A DNA stretch of 23,103 nt from Guillardia theta CCMP2712 (GCF_000315625.1 NW_005434535.1:168758-191860), one strand, 5' to 3'. Shown: positions 9,159 to 18,282, counted from the first letter of the stretch. Translations and numbers: made by a program. Notes: generated by a model from the letters alone, not told the origin.

Positions 9159-10159
9159 TTACGGATACATTGGCGTCTGTCCCTCCTCTCCCCTTGGCCC
9201 TGCTTCTCCTCCTTCTTCGACAGCGGTCGCATATGCAACAGCGACTTCTCCAGGGTAAGCCGCTCCCGCTCCTTCTGCTACTGGATACTCTGTCACTCCA
9301 ATCAGCTCCCTTTGCGGGTACCCTCCGCCCTCGCCCCCCGCCGGCAGCGTGCCGGCGACCTGAGCGATGGGTACGGCAGGCCGTACTGTCTCAGCTACGA
9401 TGGTCCTGCTCCCTGCCCACTCATCGGGCTGGCAGCATAGCCCGCACATGACGATGGAGAAGGCGACCTGGTAGATGGCGAGCACGATGTTGAGGGCTAC
9501 GATGGCCCACAAGCTGCCCACGTATCTCTTGCAGAATTCAGTCGTGCTGGCATGCTCCACGTAGTCTGGGAGGGGCAAGAGTCAGGGGAGATAGCGACAT
9601 GCGAGCGAGTAAGGAGGGAGTGGTGGTGGTGGAGGAAGGGGAAGCAGAGTCGCTTACCGCAGTAGGCTGAAGTAGTAGACGCAACAACCAGCAGCACGAG
9701 GACGCCGATGATAGACAGTACGATTCCCAAGATCAGGCAGCCAAGATGCATGCCAGCAACAATCTTGTTCTTGTACACGCTCGTAACGATGCCCAAAACC
9801 CCGAACACCAGCGGGAAGACAGCAGGCAAGGTTCCCATGAGCGCCATGGCGAGGAGGAGATCGTTGGCAGACTTCCTGTCCGCCTCACAGTACGAGTAGG
9901 AGTAGGACTGCGGGGAGGTGCTGGGAGAGGAGCCTGTGCTGCTGTATCCTGAGTTGTAGGATGATGAATACCCATCACTGTTGCTGTATCCTCCATTCTG
10001 GTAACCATCATTGTTTCCCGTGTAGTAATATGATGATCCCGAGCAGGTGTTTGGGATCTTGTACGTAGCCGCAACGATCCCAGCGATCAGAAGACCGAGG
10101 CCAAACACCATGTTGACGATGGTCAAGGGGATGACAGCGGCGATACCACATCTACACAT
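9159..10159 (-). CDS. Tetraspan membrane protein 2, tandem paralogue
   Basis: Exons are 10159-9658 and 9565-9159 with a 92-nt GTAAGC-CAG intron; 302 residues. The intron sits after SAYC at phase 1, the same place as in the paralogue at 5874-7524. The N-terminus MCRCGIAAVIPLTIVNMVFG and TM1 match the paralogue closely. The first loop (34-91, Cys39 to Cys91) is much shorter but again rich in Tyr, Ser, Gly and Asn. TM2 is about 98-126, TM3 about 136-163, TM4 about 185-210, then MCGLCCQPDEW and PIAQVAGTLP as in the paralogue. The tail is short, Gly/Glu/Ala-rich, ending TPMYP. Function is unknown. Upstream it faces the FKBP-CS gene, so the roughly 600 bases between may hold a divergent promoter. 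Confidence 0.9.
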
Positions 10160-10756
10160 GTTGTGTTGGGTCTGGACGATGTTTCTTTCTCTTGAACTTT
10201 CTCTGTCTCTCTGTCTGTCACTCTTTGCGCGGACGTAGATATTTTCTTGAATTCAATTTTCCTCCAATACCCTAATACCTTACTTCACAAGGTTCTGCCC
10301 TTGTCAGAGTCTCCTTTCTCCTCCCCTCCCCTCCCCTCTCCTTCTCTCCTCCTCTCCTTCTCCTTCTCCTTCTCCTTCTCCTCTCCTCTCCTTCTCCTCT
10401 CCTTCTCTCTCCTCTCCTCTCCTCTCCTCTCCTCTCCTCTCCTCTCCTCTCCTCTCCTCTCCTCTCCTCTTCTCTCTTCTCCTCTCTCCTTTCCTTCTCC
10501 TCTCTACTCGTCTTGCTGTGTGACCTCAAGGCTCCAGCAGCATAACTTCAGCTTTTTAACTTCTATCCGCCACCTTCATACACCCTACCCTACCGACACT
10601 CACCCCCACTATCCCCCTCGTGTACCCCTCCTTTCCCTATGTTTCATATGGATATCAGGATACAAGTACCCCCTCTTTCACAACCCCCACCCCCTATTCA
10701 ACTTGTTTCATTTTCTGACCAGATCCGCCCCATGGGCATGCCGGCTGCTGCTCGCC
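10160..10756. other. Divergent upstream region with CT-rich repeats
   Basis: Between tetraspan gene 2 (-) and FKBP-CS (+). About 10311-10505 is almost pure pyrimidine on the plus strand and includes a pentanucleotide array. From 10580 to 10700 it holds CCCTACCCTACC and several CCCCC/TACCCC words like those upstream of the light-harvesting gene and tetraspan gene 1. An open frame runs through this from 10247 into the FKBP gene, but the repeat composition argues against it being coding. Confidence 0.6.
10411..10470. repeat. (CCTCT)12 pentanucleotide repeat
   Basis: Sixty bases of perfect CCTCT repeat inside a longer pyrimidine tract (about 10311-10505). Confidence 0.85.
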
Positions 10757-12170
10757 ATGGTTGCTGATCAGTTCGCTCTCAGGGGCCCAGCTGCCATGCA
10801 GAAGGCGAAGAGGAGGGTCATGATCGAGAGCACGCCCAAGACCTGCCTCCCCCGCTCCCTCCTCTTCCTCTCCATCTTGTCTTCTGTCTCTCTCTCGACC
10901 TGCTTCGTTCCCCCGATCAGGGTATGTGGCACCCGGCAACTGTCAAGGACCTGTCCGATGATAGTGACATCAGCGACGGGGAGGAGAAGAGGATCTTTCT
11001 TTGATGCAAGGATGGCTCTGCGAGATGATGGATGGGAGGACGTGACGGGAGACGGAGGGTGTCTGAAGAGAGTGCTTGAGAAGGGAGTGAAGGGAGAGCG
11101 CCCGTTCGCGGGGGACGTTGTCCGGGTGCTGTACTCCTTGTCAAGCAGCGAGGGGCTGATAGATGAGAGCCTCGACGAGGAGAACGCTTTCGAGTTCGAG
11201 CTCGGGCTGGACAAGAGCGATGCCATCCTGGGGTGGGAGACGGTGATCCCGTGGATGGAGAGGGGGGAGAGAGCGGAGTTTAGGTTCGGGCCGGAGTATG
11301 CTTTCGGGAAGCAGGGAGCACCGCCAAGGATCGCACCGGATGCTGTGGTGGACTGCACCTTGAAGCTCCTGTCCTTCTCCGAGCCCCAGTGGAAGAAGAT
11401 TTCAAGATCTGGGAACTACACCTCGAGCGACGAGCCGGAGAACGAGGTGCTGTGATTGGTAGCTCTGGAGTGGTTGACGAATGACTGCTGCTCGTTGCCT
11501 GTCTTGTCATCATGACAGATCTATAACAAGTACACGAAAGATCTCGAGAGCGGATCTTCGGTCAAGGACCTCGACATTAAGCAGACTCCGCTCGGAACCG
11601 AACGAGAGGTCGACTGCTGTTGTAGAAGCAGCACCAGCTTCTGCTGCTGCTGCTCAGTGTGATGGAGAAAGATATGACGATGATGATGATGATGATTATA
11701 ACGGAGATGGAGACTACAGTGGTGATGATAATGATGCTGATAATGCAGATCGTGCTTGTGCTTCTGTACTCTCTCTTCGTTCTTGTCCTGCTCGTTTTCC
11801 TCCTGACGCCGCATGACTGCAGGTCTATGAGAAAGACGACCCGAGGCTCAAGAAGTTGACATCGAGGGCACAGAGGGTGAGCGGCAAGTCGCGAGGACAC
11901 ACGTGGAACGAGAACGAGAAGATGATCGACGTCTTCATTGAACTGCCGCCAGACGCGACGTCTAAGGATGTGGATGTGACTGTCAGGCAGAGCTACATCA
12001 GGGCGACATGCAGGGAGGCGGTTCTGCTGGAGGGAGAGCTGAAGGGCAACGTGTACGCCACGGACTGCTGCTGGGTTGTGACACAGGAGGGAGGGAAGGA
12101 TTGCATTCATGTCAACATGGCGAAGCAACCGCCCTCGGACAAGCTGTGGGGCAGAGTTGTCAAGTCTTGA
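10757..12170 (+). CDS. FKBP-type domain fused to NudC-like CS domain, likely plastid-targeted
   Basis: Exons are 10757-11446, 11519-11608 and 11823-12170 (introns 72 and 214 nt, phase 0); 375 residues. Start 10757 has the best context (GCC ATG G); in-frame ATGs at 10796 and 10820 would give a more usual signal length. The hydrophobic part LLFLSILSSVSLSTC then FVPP looks like a bipartite plastid leader with Phe at the cut. The FKBP fold spans about 98-207. Compared with FKBP12, the pocket Tyr (Y126), Asp (D136), Ile (I157) and Trp (W160, in AILGWE) are kept, but other pocket aromatics are changed (F183 for Tyr, C200 for Phe), so proline isomerase activity may be weak. After a charged linker comes a CS/p23 domain (about 286-375: HTWNENEKMIDVFIELPP, LLEGELKGNV, KLWGRVVKS) of the NudC type. 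A chaperone-like role is inferred. Confidence 0.9.
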
Positions 12171-12586
12171 AAGTCAAGGTGGAGAGCTGTAGGGAGGGGG
12201 GGCGATTGAGGTAGCGTGAAGAGTTTGTTGTCATTTCAACAAAGCCTCTCTTGTTCTGATTTAAATTTACACGCCACGGAAAGAAACGACGGCGATCGTC
12301 CGTGGTGACTCGATTTTTGAACTGCCCAAATGACCTTGGGGCCGAACAACTTCGCTACGAAGGCGAAGCATTGCGTTGGATCTCATTCTCTTGCACGGAG
12401 ATCTTTGATCTTTTGTCGCCTTTCTCTTCTCTGTTGTTTCTTCATCTACAGCACAACTTGCATCAGTATAACACACGTGACACGGCTCATTCATGCTCAC
12501 CATCGAACTCCTCCTGTTCCTCTGCTGCTGCCTTGCCTTCTGTGAATCGTCACACTGTCAGTCTACATCTCCATGACCGGATCCGC
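12171..12586. other. Short intergenic region between convergent genes
   Basis: This holds the 3' flanks of FKBP-CS (+) and of the small basic gene (-). The minus-strand frame at 12267-12503 has no recognisable features. I see no repeat of note. Confidence 0.6.
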
Positions 12587-13171
12587 TCAAACCTTCTTGG
12601 GGTTCGGAAACGAGTATGCGAGTATCTCAGCGTTGGTCATGTTTGGAATGCTGTTGATGATCCGATCCTGTTCCTCGGTCGGGAGATCGGACAATTTGAC
12701 AAACTTCTTGATGCTTTTCTTCTTCTTCTCAATCTTCTCAACGTCGTACGTGGCCGACACCTGAGAAGCAAATTTGTCGCGTTTGTTCTTGCGCTCCTGG
12801 TTGTTTTTCCGTGCGCCTCCTCTGAAACTGGATAGAAGAGGGAGATAGTGGAGGAAGCGGAGGGAGGGAGGGGAGGAGGGGATGGAGGGGATGGATAGCA
12901 TCGGCGGTAGAAGTGCAGGAGATCTTTTGACGGTATGAAACGCATTCGGCGGGGGCGCTGAAGGTTCCGTAACATCCGTCCACGGGCATGCGGTACCACG
13001 AGCCTTCCCTCCTCCTCCTCCTTGCAGCCTGATCTCCCTGTCTCCTCCTCCTCCTCCTCCTCCTCCTCCTCCTCCTCCTAGCATTCTGATCTCGCTCTTC
13101 GCCATGTTCTCCCCCGTCTCCTTCGTCATCATCATCGCTGCCACCATCACCACAGTCGTGGCATACGCCAT
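12587..13171 (-). CDS. Small basic protein of unknown function
   Basis: The 3' exon is convincing: from about 12819 to the TGA at 12587 it reads GGARKNNQERKNKRDKFASQ, then a Lys-rich helix (YDVEKIEKKKKSIKKFVKL) and SDLPTEEQDRIINSIPNMTN. A likely 5' exon begins at 13171 (MAYATTVVMVAAMMMTKETG), passes through a Gly run made by a GGA repeat and ends near 12997. Joining GTACCG at 12996 to the acceptor at 12820 gives a 177-nt intron with a strong pyrimidine tract and a 135-residue protein. An alternative pair (donor GTGGAC, acceptor TTTCAG) also keeps the frame, so the join is uncertain. The N-terminus has one short hydrophobic stretch. I do not recognise the family. The start faces the next gene 230 bases away. 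Confidence 0.5.
   Translation of the reverse strand: MAYATTVVMVAAMMMTKETGENMAKSEIRMLGGGGGGGGGGGGDREIRLQGGGGGKARGTACPWTDVTEPSAPPPNAFHTVKRSPALLPPMLSIPSIPSSPPSLRFLHYLPLLSSFRGGARKNNQERKNKRDKFASQVSATYDVEKIEKKKKSIKKFVKLSDLPTEEQDRIINSIPNMTNAEILAYSFPNPKKV
13043..13079. repeat. (TCC)n triplet repeat
   Basis: About 12 TCC units. In the minus-strand gene model they encode a Gly run (GGA codons) in the first exon; if that exon is shorter, the repeat is intronic. Confidence 0.8.
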
Positions 13172-13402
13172 GCGTCTCCCTGCTTGAGATTTCCACCCCA
13201 CCCATCCCTTATCGCCAATTCATGGTAAAATATGGGGGTAGTAGCCCCTGAACACGTGACACAGGAGCAAGCGTGGAAGCAGGAGGTAGACGAGGGAGGA
13301 GGAGGAGCAGTAGTAGAGGCAGGAGAAGCAGCAGGAGCAGGAGCAGACGAGGAAGTGGCAGCGGCAGCGGCAGCAGCAGCAGCGGCGGCAGCAGCAGCAG
13401 GC

Positions 13403-14735
13403 ATGATAAGCTTTCAAGTTGCAAGAACCTGGTGTCGAGCGAGAGTCTTGGGAGGGTGCAAGCTGGTGGCTGGAGGGACGGGAGGACATGGGGGCTGGAG
13501 ATCGATGTCGACAGAGAGCAGCAGAGCGGCGCTGAGGGATCAGCTGCATGAGAGCGGATACTGCCTGATACGGGGCTTGATGGGGGCGCAGGCAGCGAGA
13601 CAGGAGGCGAAGGACCTGCTAGCACGTAAGGACGAAGCCTTCTCCTTTTCAAGGATGGTGAACATGTGGAACGAGAACCCCGCGAGATTCACAAAGGAGG
13701 CGGACAAGAAAATTCTCAAGGACCGTGGGATGAACAAAGTCGGAAGGATGTTCGACTATCTCCTGCTCAACAAGTCCGGCCCCCTCGTTCGCCTCTTCGA
13801 ATCCGAGCAGATGCTGAAGCTCGCTAACGAGCTGTACCAGAGGAGCTCCGACGACAAGCCGCTCCACAGGGCAAAGGACGAGCTGGGAAGGTGCACAGGG
13901 CTGCTCCTCCAGAAGCAACAAGCGCTGCCATGGCAGTTTACCTCCTCCTCCTTGACTGCCTTTCTGTTCCTGCAGGCCAGCGACCAGCCCGACCTTGTCC
14001 AGGTGATCCCGCAGGCGCACGAGAGGGTCAAGGAGCAGGATGAGAAGTTCTTGGACACGCTGACTGACATCGTGGAGCTGTTGGGAGTAGAGATGAACGT
14101 GTCGTCGCTTGAAATGTCGATAACATGGGAACAGCTGCTGGAGGACCTGGATCCTGAATGTGGGCCGGATGTGGAGAGCATGGGGAAGGAGGTGCAGAGC
14201 ATGCAGGTGAAGGAAGGAGACGTCCTCTTTGTCCGGGGGTCTTCTGCACTTTTGCGTGAGTTGCTCCTCCTCTTCCTCCTCCTCTTCTTCCTCCATCTCC
14301 TCCTCCATCACCTTCCTCCCTCTCCTTCCTGCTTTCTCCCTCCTCTCACTTGCAGCAGGGACTCGATTTGTGGGAGAGACTCCGCTAGTCGTCGGCTGCC
14401 TGAGCTTCGAGGAGGATGCGGAGAAGGTGCTGGGGTCGAGGCAGAAGGGGAAGGAGTTCGGGCGATGGCGGAGTGACCACAAGGTAGTCAGTGAGGTAGA
14501 CCACAACGAGGATGCGGCCGCCAAAGTAGTGGTGTACAACAGGGAGCGGGACGGGGCAGGGGAGGAGCAGGTTGAGTACAGCCTCTCCGAGGATGTTGCT
14601 GCGCTGCTGGATAAGATTCAGAACAGTGAGGGGTCGGATGAGCAGGCAATGAGCTTGTTGGAGTACCTGGAGCAGCAGGAAAAGGCGGAGCAGGAGTTGA
14701 AGAAAAGTTCGCAGGAGAGTGGGGAGAGGCCCTGA
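13403..14735 (+). CDS. Unknown protein, mitochondrial-type presequence
   Basis: Exons are 13403-13890, 13981-14255 and 14356-14735 (introns 90 and 100 nt; phases 2 and 1); 380 residues. The second exon is joined at the second of two nearby AGs (13980), the only one that keeps frame. The start MISFQVARTWCRARVLGG is Arg-rich without acids, and RSMSTESS follows, as in a mitochondrial targeting peptide. Then come LRDQLHESGYCLIRGLMG, a long charged helical part, and GDVLFVRGSSALLPGTRFVG. GYCLIRG and GDVLFVRG faintly recall the first and last strands of 2-oxoglutarate/phytanoyl-CoA-type oxygenases, but I find no convincing HxD metal motif, so this is not a function call. The last 60 residues are acidic and coiled-coil-like. 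The Ala-rich frame upstream of 13403 is repeat-derived and was left out. Confidence 0.8.
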
Positions 14736-15100
14736 GATGGAAGTGATAGGGGCTGCGGCGAGGAGACAGCGGAGAGGGGGAGGGAGAGGTGGAGTGAGGG
14801 TGCGGGGAGAGGTTGGGGTGGGAAGGGGAGGAGAGGGAGAGGGCAAGGGAGGGAGGGAGGGGGGGAAGGGGGGGAGATGGAGAACGAAGGGAGCTGGTAG
14901 CCGAGGGCGAAGGAGGGAGGAGATGGGAGAGTTTCAATCTTTATCGGCAAGCCTCTCCCTTCTCTTCTTGCGAGACTTCAGCTGGAGGTTGGCTGTTCTC
15001 TTGCGCGCCTGCGATCAAGTTTGAGGACCAAGGGGAAAGCTGAGCGGGGGAAAGAGCAAGAGAGAGTTCGTGGACGCCATGATGTTGACGATGACGTTGC

Positions 15101-15133
<33 letters not shown>

Positions 15134-15235
15134 GGAGGAGGAGGAGGAGGTAGAGGAAGAGGAGGAGGGTCAGGATAGGTGACCCACCCAGTCCTTCTGT
15201 AGATATCTTACGTCCAACTTGCCCGTGTAAAACTT
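14736..15235. other. Convergent intergenic region, purine-rich
   Basis: Between two convergent genes. About 14750-14930 is nearly pure purine on the plus strand (GGGAGG, GGAGAGG), followed by GAT and GAG triplet runs at about 15099-15165. No gene is supported; the frames on both strands have repeat composition. Confidence 0.65.
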
Positions 15236-15697
15236 TCAAAACAGGTCTCTCAGTTCGTCTTGACCAAGGACCCTCTTCGATCTCTTTTCCGCGCTCCCCT
15301 CCTCCTCACGCTTCCCCTGTGTCCTCCTCCTCCTCCTCCTCCTCCTCCTCCTCCTCCTCCTCCTCCTCCTCCACCACCCTTTCTCCCTCCCCTCTTTGTC
15401 CTCCTCCTCCTCCTCCTCCTCTCACCTTGTTCAGATATCGATATAGTTCCAACTTTCCCGCCATGTGCGCCAGACCCCGAGGACAGCGTCCGTCGCAATT
15501 CCTGTCAGATACTCAACCTTTCTCCTTGCCCCCCTTTACACTCGCAGTCCTCCTTGTTGTCGCCATGTGCCCTGCCTGCCTGCCTGCCTGCCTGCCTTTT
15601 GCTGCTGCTGCTGCTGCTCCGCCACCCCAACTCCACATACCGTAGCAGCAGCAGCAGCAGCAGCAGCAAATCTATTCCTTCCCTCCTACAAAGTTTC

Positions 15698-15769
<72 letters not shown>

Positions 15770-17899
15770 CCTACCTGACGTTCAAGTCGGCGCCAAAGAT
15801 CAGCAGCATCCTCGCTATGTACGTCGCTCCCTGCCGCCACCTCAGCAGTTCCCTAGCAGGGAGCTCAGCTTGCCGTCGTCGCTGCTGCATGCAGAGGCGT
15901 CTCGAGCCTCGTTGATCGCACGTTGACATCGGCCCCATGCTCGATGAGCAGCTGCGCCGCACCCCCGTACTGCCTCCGAACCTGAGACGAGAGGATGAGG
16001 ATGATGATGAGGAGGTGGAGGAAGGGGAAGAGGAGAGAGGAACGGAAACGAAGAAGATAAGGAGGAGAGCAGAAGGACGAGCCGATTGATAGAAGAGAAG
16101 GAGAAGGTTGGCAGACGGGGGAGGCGTGTGGGGGGGGTAATGAAAGAGGAAGAGGAAATGATGGGTTATGATGTGAGGGTCGACAGGGGAGGATGGGAGG
16201 GGGATGCCGAGGAGCAGGGGGAAGGGGGAAGGAGGAGAAGGGAAGGAGGAGGAAAACGAGGAGAACGAGGAGGAGGCGGAGAAGGAGAGGGAACGAGGAG
16301 GAGGGGGAAGAGGGGGACAAAGCACCGCGGAATGGAGAGGAGTTTCCCCGTGTTGTCCAAACGCCTTAGCCATGGGATCTGCTCCGCTCTTCAACAAGAC
16401 GCCCACAGCCCTACCGACCAGTCATTCTCCTCCTCCTCATCCTCCTCCTCCTCCTCCTCCTCCCCCTCCCCCACCCTCCTCAATCACCCTAGTCTTCCTC
16501 TCGAAGCAGCTTTGTGCAGTGGCGTCTTGCCAACGTCATCCGGCTGGTTGACCTTCGCGCCCATCCTGCCCGAGAGCGATCACCATGACATAAAATCAAC
16601 ACAAACTCCTCCTTGTTCCCCTCTACTCCTCCTCCTCCTTCTGCAGGACTCTAGCCCCTGCTCATGCACCTGCTCCTTACTCAATGTCTTTCTCTTCGTC
16701 TTGTCCCCCTGCCACTCTGTCCTCCTCATCGTCGTCTCCTCATCTTCCTCCTCCTCCTCCCGCCCCCGTTTCCCTTTCTTCTCTCACCCTAAGAGAATTC
16801 GTATCATAGAAGAGTCTCCCTGGTGGGCCGCAAGATGCAGAGGCGTCTTGCCTGCTCGAGGACTTGAGGAGCGGAAAGGTTGAGGGAGACAGGAGACGGA
16901 AACAGGAGAGAGTATGCACGGAGAGAGTCGGGGCGCACGGACAGTGACAGGGTGAGGAGAAGAAGGGAAGAAGGCAGGGAGGGGAGGGGAAGGGAGGGAT
17001 AGGAGGAGAGGAGAGGGAAGGGGAGAGGAGGGGAGGGGAGGGGAGGGAGGAGAGGACCGGGGAGGGAAGGGCAGTGGGGGAGAGAAGAGAAAGAGGTGAC
17101 AGCGAGAGCAGGAGGAGGTACCAGAGAAGTTATCCTCGAACCTCGTGTGAGGCCCAAGGTGCTTTAGGGAGAAGCAGACGCATGCCCCTGCCCGGTAGCT
17201 CTCCTCCAACAGCTCGCAGTCTCCCGTCGCCACCGCCTTCCATACCCTCCGATGCAGCTCCAAGTTGTATGCTCCATCCCCCATCACCTGGTCTTGGACC
17301 TTGTTAGACTCATGCTTCCTCCCCCTTCCAACCCTCCTGCTCTACCTTCTCCTTCTGCACCCCCTCCTCCTCCCTCCTCCCTCCTCCCTCCTCCCTCCTC
17401 CTTCTGCACCCCCTCCTCCTCCCTCCACCCTCCTCCCTCCTCCTTCTGCACCCTCTCCTCCTCCCTCCTCCCTCCTCCCTCCTCCTTCTGCACCATCTCC
17501 TCCTCTCCTCTCTCTTCCTCCCTCTTGATCCTGACTCCCTCTCCCGCCAACCCTCCACCTGAAACCCTCCACCCTCCTCGCTCCTCCTTCCCTCCTCCTC
17601 CTCCCTCGTATTCGCCCTTCTGCTCCTGCTCTTGTTCTTGCTTCTCCTCACCTATGAAAAGTCCAAGTTTCTTTTGCATCCTTGTGAAAGTCTCAGTCAG
17701 TGTCGGGGAGAACACGAGCTTGTTCAGTGACTCGGATATTGTTGTGTTCGACTTGGGAGGAGGAAACTTGTTTTGTCCCTCCCTCTCCTCCTTCTCCCTC
17801 TCCTCCTTCTCCAGTCGTTTGCTCTGTTGCAGACGCTCTAGCAACTTAAACTCCGAGACCCTACCAAAGGAAACCTTGTACCTTCCCACCTGCTCCTCT

Positions 17900-17960
<61 letters not shown>

Positions 17961-18234
17961 CCTGCTCCTCCTGCTCCGCTTCCTCCTCCCTCTCTAGCAT
18001 CGCCTGTCTTGACTCCGCAAGTTCCCTGTAGGTGACGTTGTGGAGAGAGAGCGTGACATTTCGCTTCTTTGCCATCTCCATTGTCTGTAGGACCAGCTCC
18101 TTCAGCGGCGTCGGCTGCCGCTTCCCCAAATAGAAGAAGCATCCTCCCCGCAACCGAAGTGAAACCAGTCCATCTTGGCTCCTCTGAGCCCCAGGTGAGT
18201 TCAGCCAAGAAGGAGTAGAGGACTTTGCTTGCAT
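15236..18234 (-). CDS. Ankyrin-repeat protein with charged coiled-coil N-terminus
   Basis: Nine exons: 18282 or ATG 18234-17652, 17292-17122, 16851-16788, 16565-16488, 16410-16326, 15981-15874, 15830-15775, 15501-15426, 15316-15236; all phases agree, giving about 433 residues from the ATG at 18234. Ankyrin repeats run through the C-terminal half: GKTPLHLAAHQGDSSMIRIL, GAKVNQPDDVGKTPLHKAAS, AVGVLLKSGADPMAKAFGQH, GETPLHSAVRRQYGGAAQLL, IEHGADVNVRSTRLETPLHA and TYIARMLLIFGADLNVRNCD. The N-terminal half has a (Glu-Gln)n run and charged helices. It is probably a protein-binding scaffold; the partner is unknown. The first intron (359 nt) joining the coiled-coil part to the ankyrin part is inferred from phase and a CTAAC branch site near 17303; these could instead be two genes. 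Coding-like codons run upstream of 18234 to an AG at 18283. Confidence 0.8.
15319..15371. repeat. (TCC)n triplet repeat in the last ankyrin intron
   Basis: About 17 TCC units; purine (GGA) in the sense of the minus-strand ankyrin gene. It lies in the 109-nt intron 15317-15425. Confidence 0.85.
15575..15668. repeat. Cluster of CCTG, CTG and AGC short repeats (intronic)
   Basis: In order on the plus strand: CCTG repeats at about 15575-15598, CTG repeats at about 15600-15619 and AGC repeats at about 15643-15668. All lie in the ankyrin-gene intron 15502-15774. Confidence 0.8.
15701..15768. repeat. (CTCCTG)n hexanucleotide repeat (intronic)
   Basis: About 11 copies of CTCCTG just inside the 5' end of the ankyrin-gene intron 15502-15774. 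The same hexamer makes a coding repeat in the first exon of the gene (about 17898-17972). Confidence 0.85.
15831..15873 (-). other. Candidate 43-nt GC-AG intron in the ankyrin gene
   Basis: The sense text begins GCAAGC after ACGACG and ends GGTGGCGGCAG. Removing it at phase 0 turns TPLHAAATTAS-stop into TPLHAAATTGATYIARMLLI, a regular ankyrin repeat. Without removal the frame meets TGA at once. GCAAG is the usual form of the rare GC donor. No GT donor nearby gives a repeat in frame. Confidence 0.7.
17346..17510. repeat. Minisatellite of CTCCCTCC-type units with CCTTCTGCACC
   Basis: Imperfect units of about 40-55 bases, each with CCTCCTTCTGCACC followed by CTCCTCCCTCC runs, repeated about four times. 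In my model it lies in the 359-nt intron of the ankyrin gene; in the unspliced minus frame it would code VQKEEGGGRREEE-type repeats. Confidence 0.7.
17898..17972. repeat. (CTCCTG)n hexanucleotide repeat coding Glu-Gln
   Basis: About 10-12 copies, in frame in the first ankyrin-gene exon, giving alternating Glu-Gln on the minus strand and extending a charged helix. Confidence 0.85.
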
Positions 18235-18282
18235 CTTTGCAGAGGGAGCGATCTTGTTGTCCAGAGTGAAATGCCTGGCAAA

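Noticed and set aside
10247-10756. Extension of the FKBP frame upstream to 10247
   Set aside because: The extension is made of CT-repeat text (Leu/Ser/Pro runs); the signal-type leader begins only after 10757.
13020-13187. Plus-strand exon reading SPVSFVIIIAATITTVVAYA then MRLPA-stop, like a tail-anchored protein
   Set aside because: Attractive membrane segment with an AG acceptor before it, but no upstream start or exon could be joined; the minus strand in the same place gives a start codon for the small basic gene. Kept only as an alternative.
14385-14950. Several Pro/Ser-rich minus-strand frames
   Set aside because: They are antisense to the third exon of the gene ending at 14735 and to purine-rich intergenic DNA.
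17282-17286. Bacterial-style operon coupling (TGATG)
   Set aside because: All surrounding genes are spliced nuclear genes; an intron join explains both frames.
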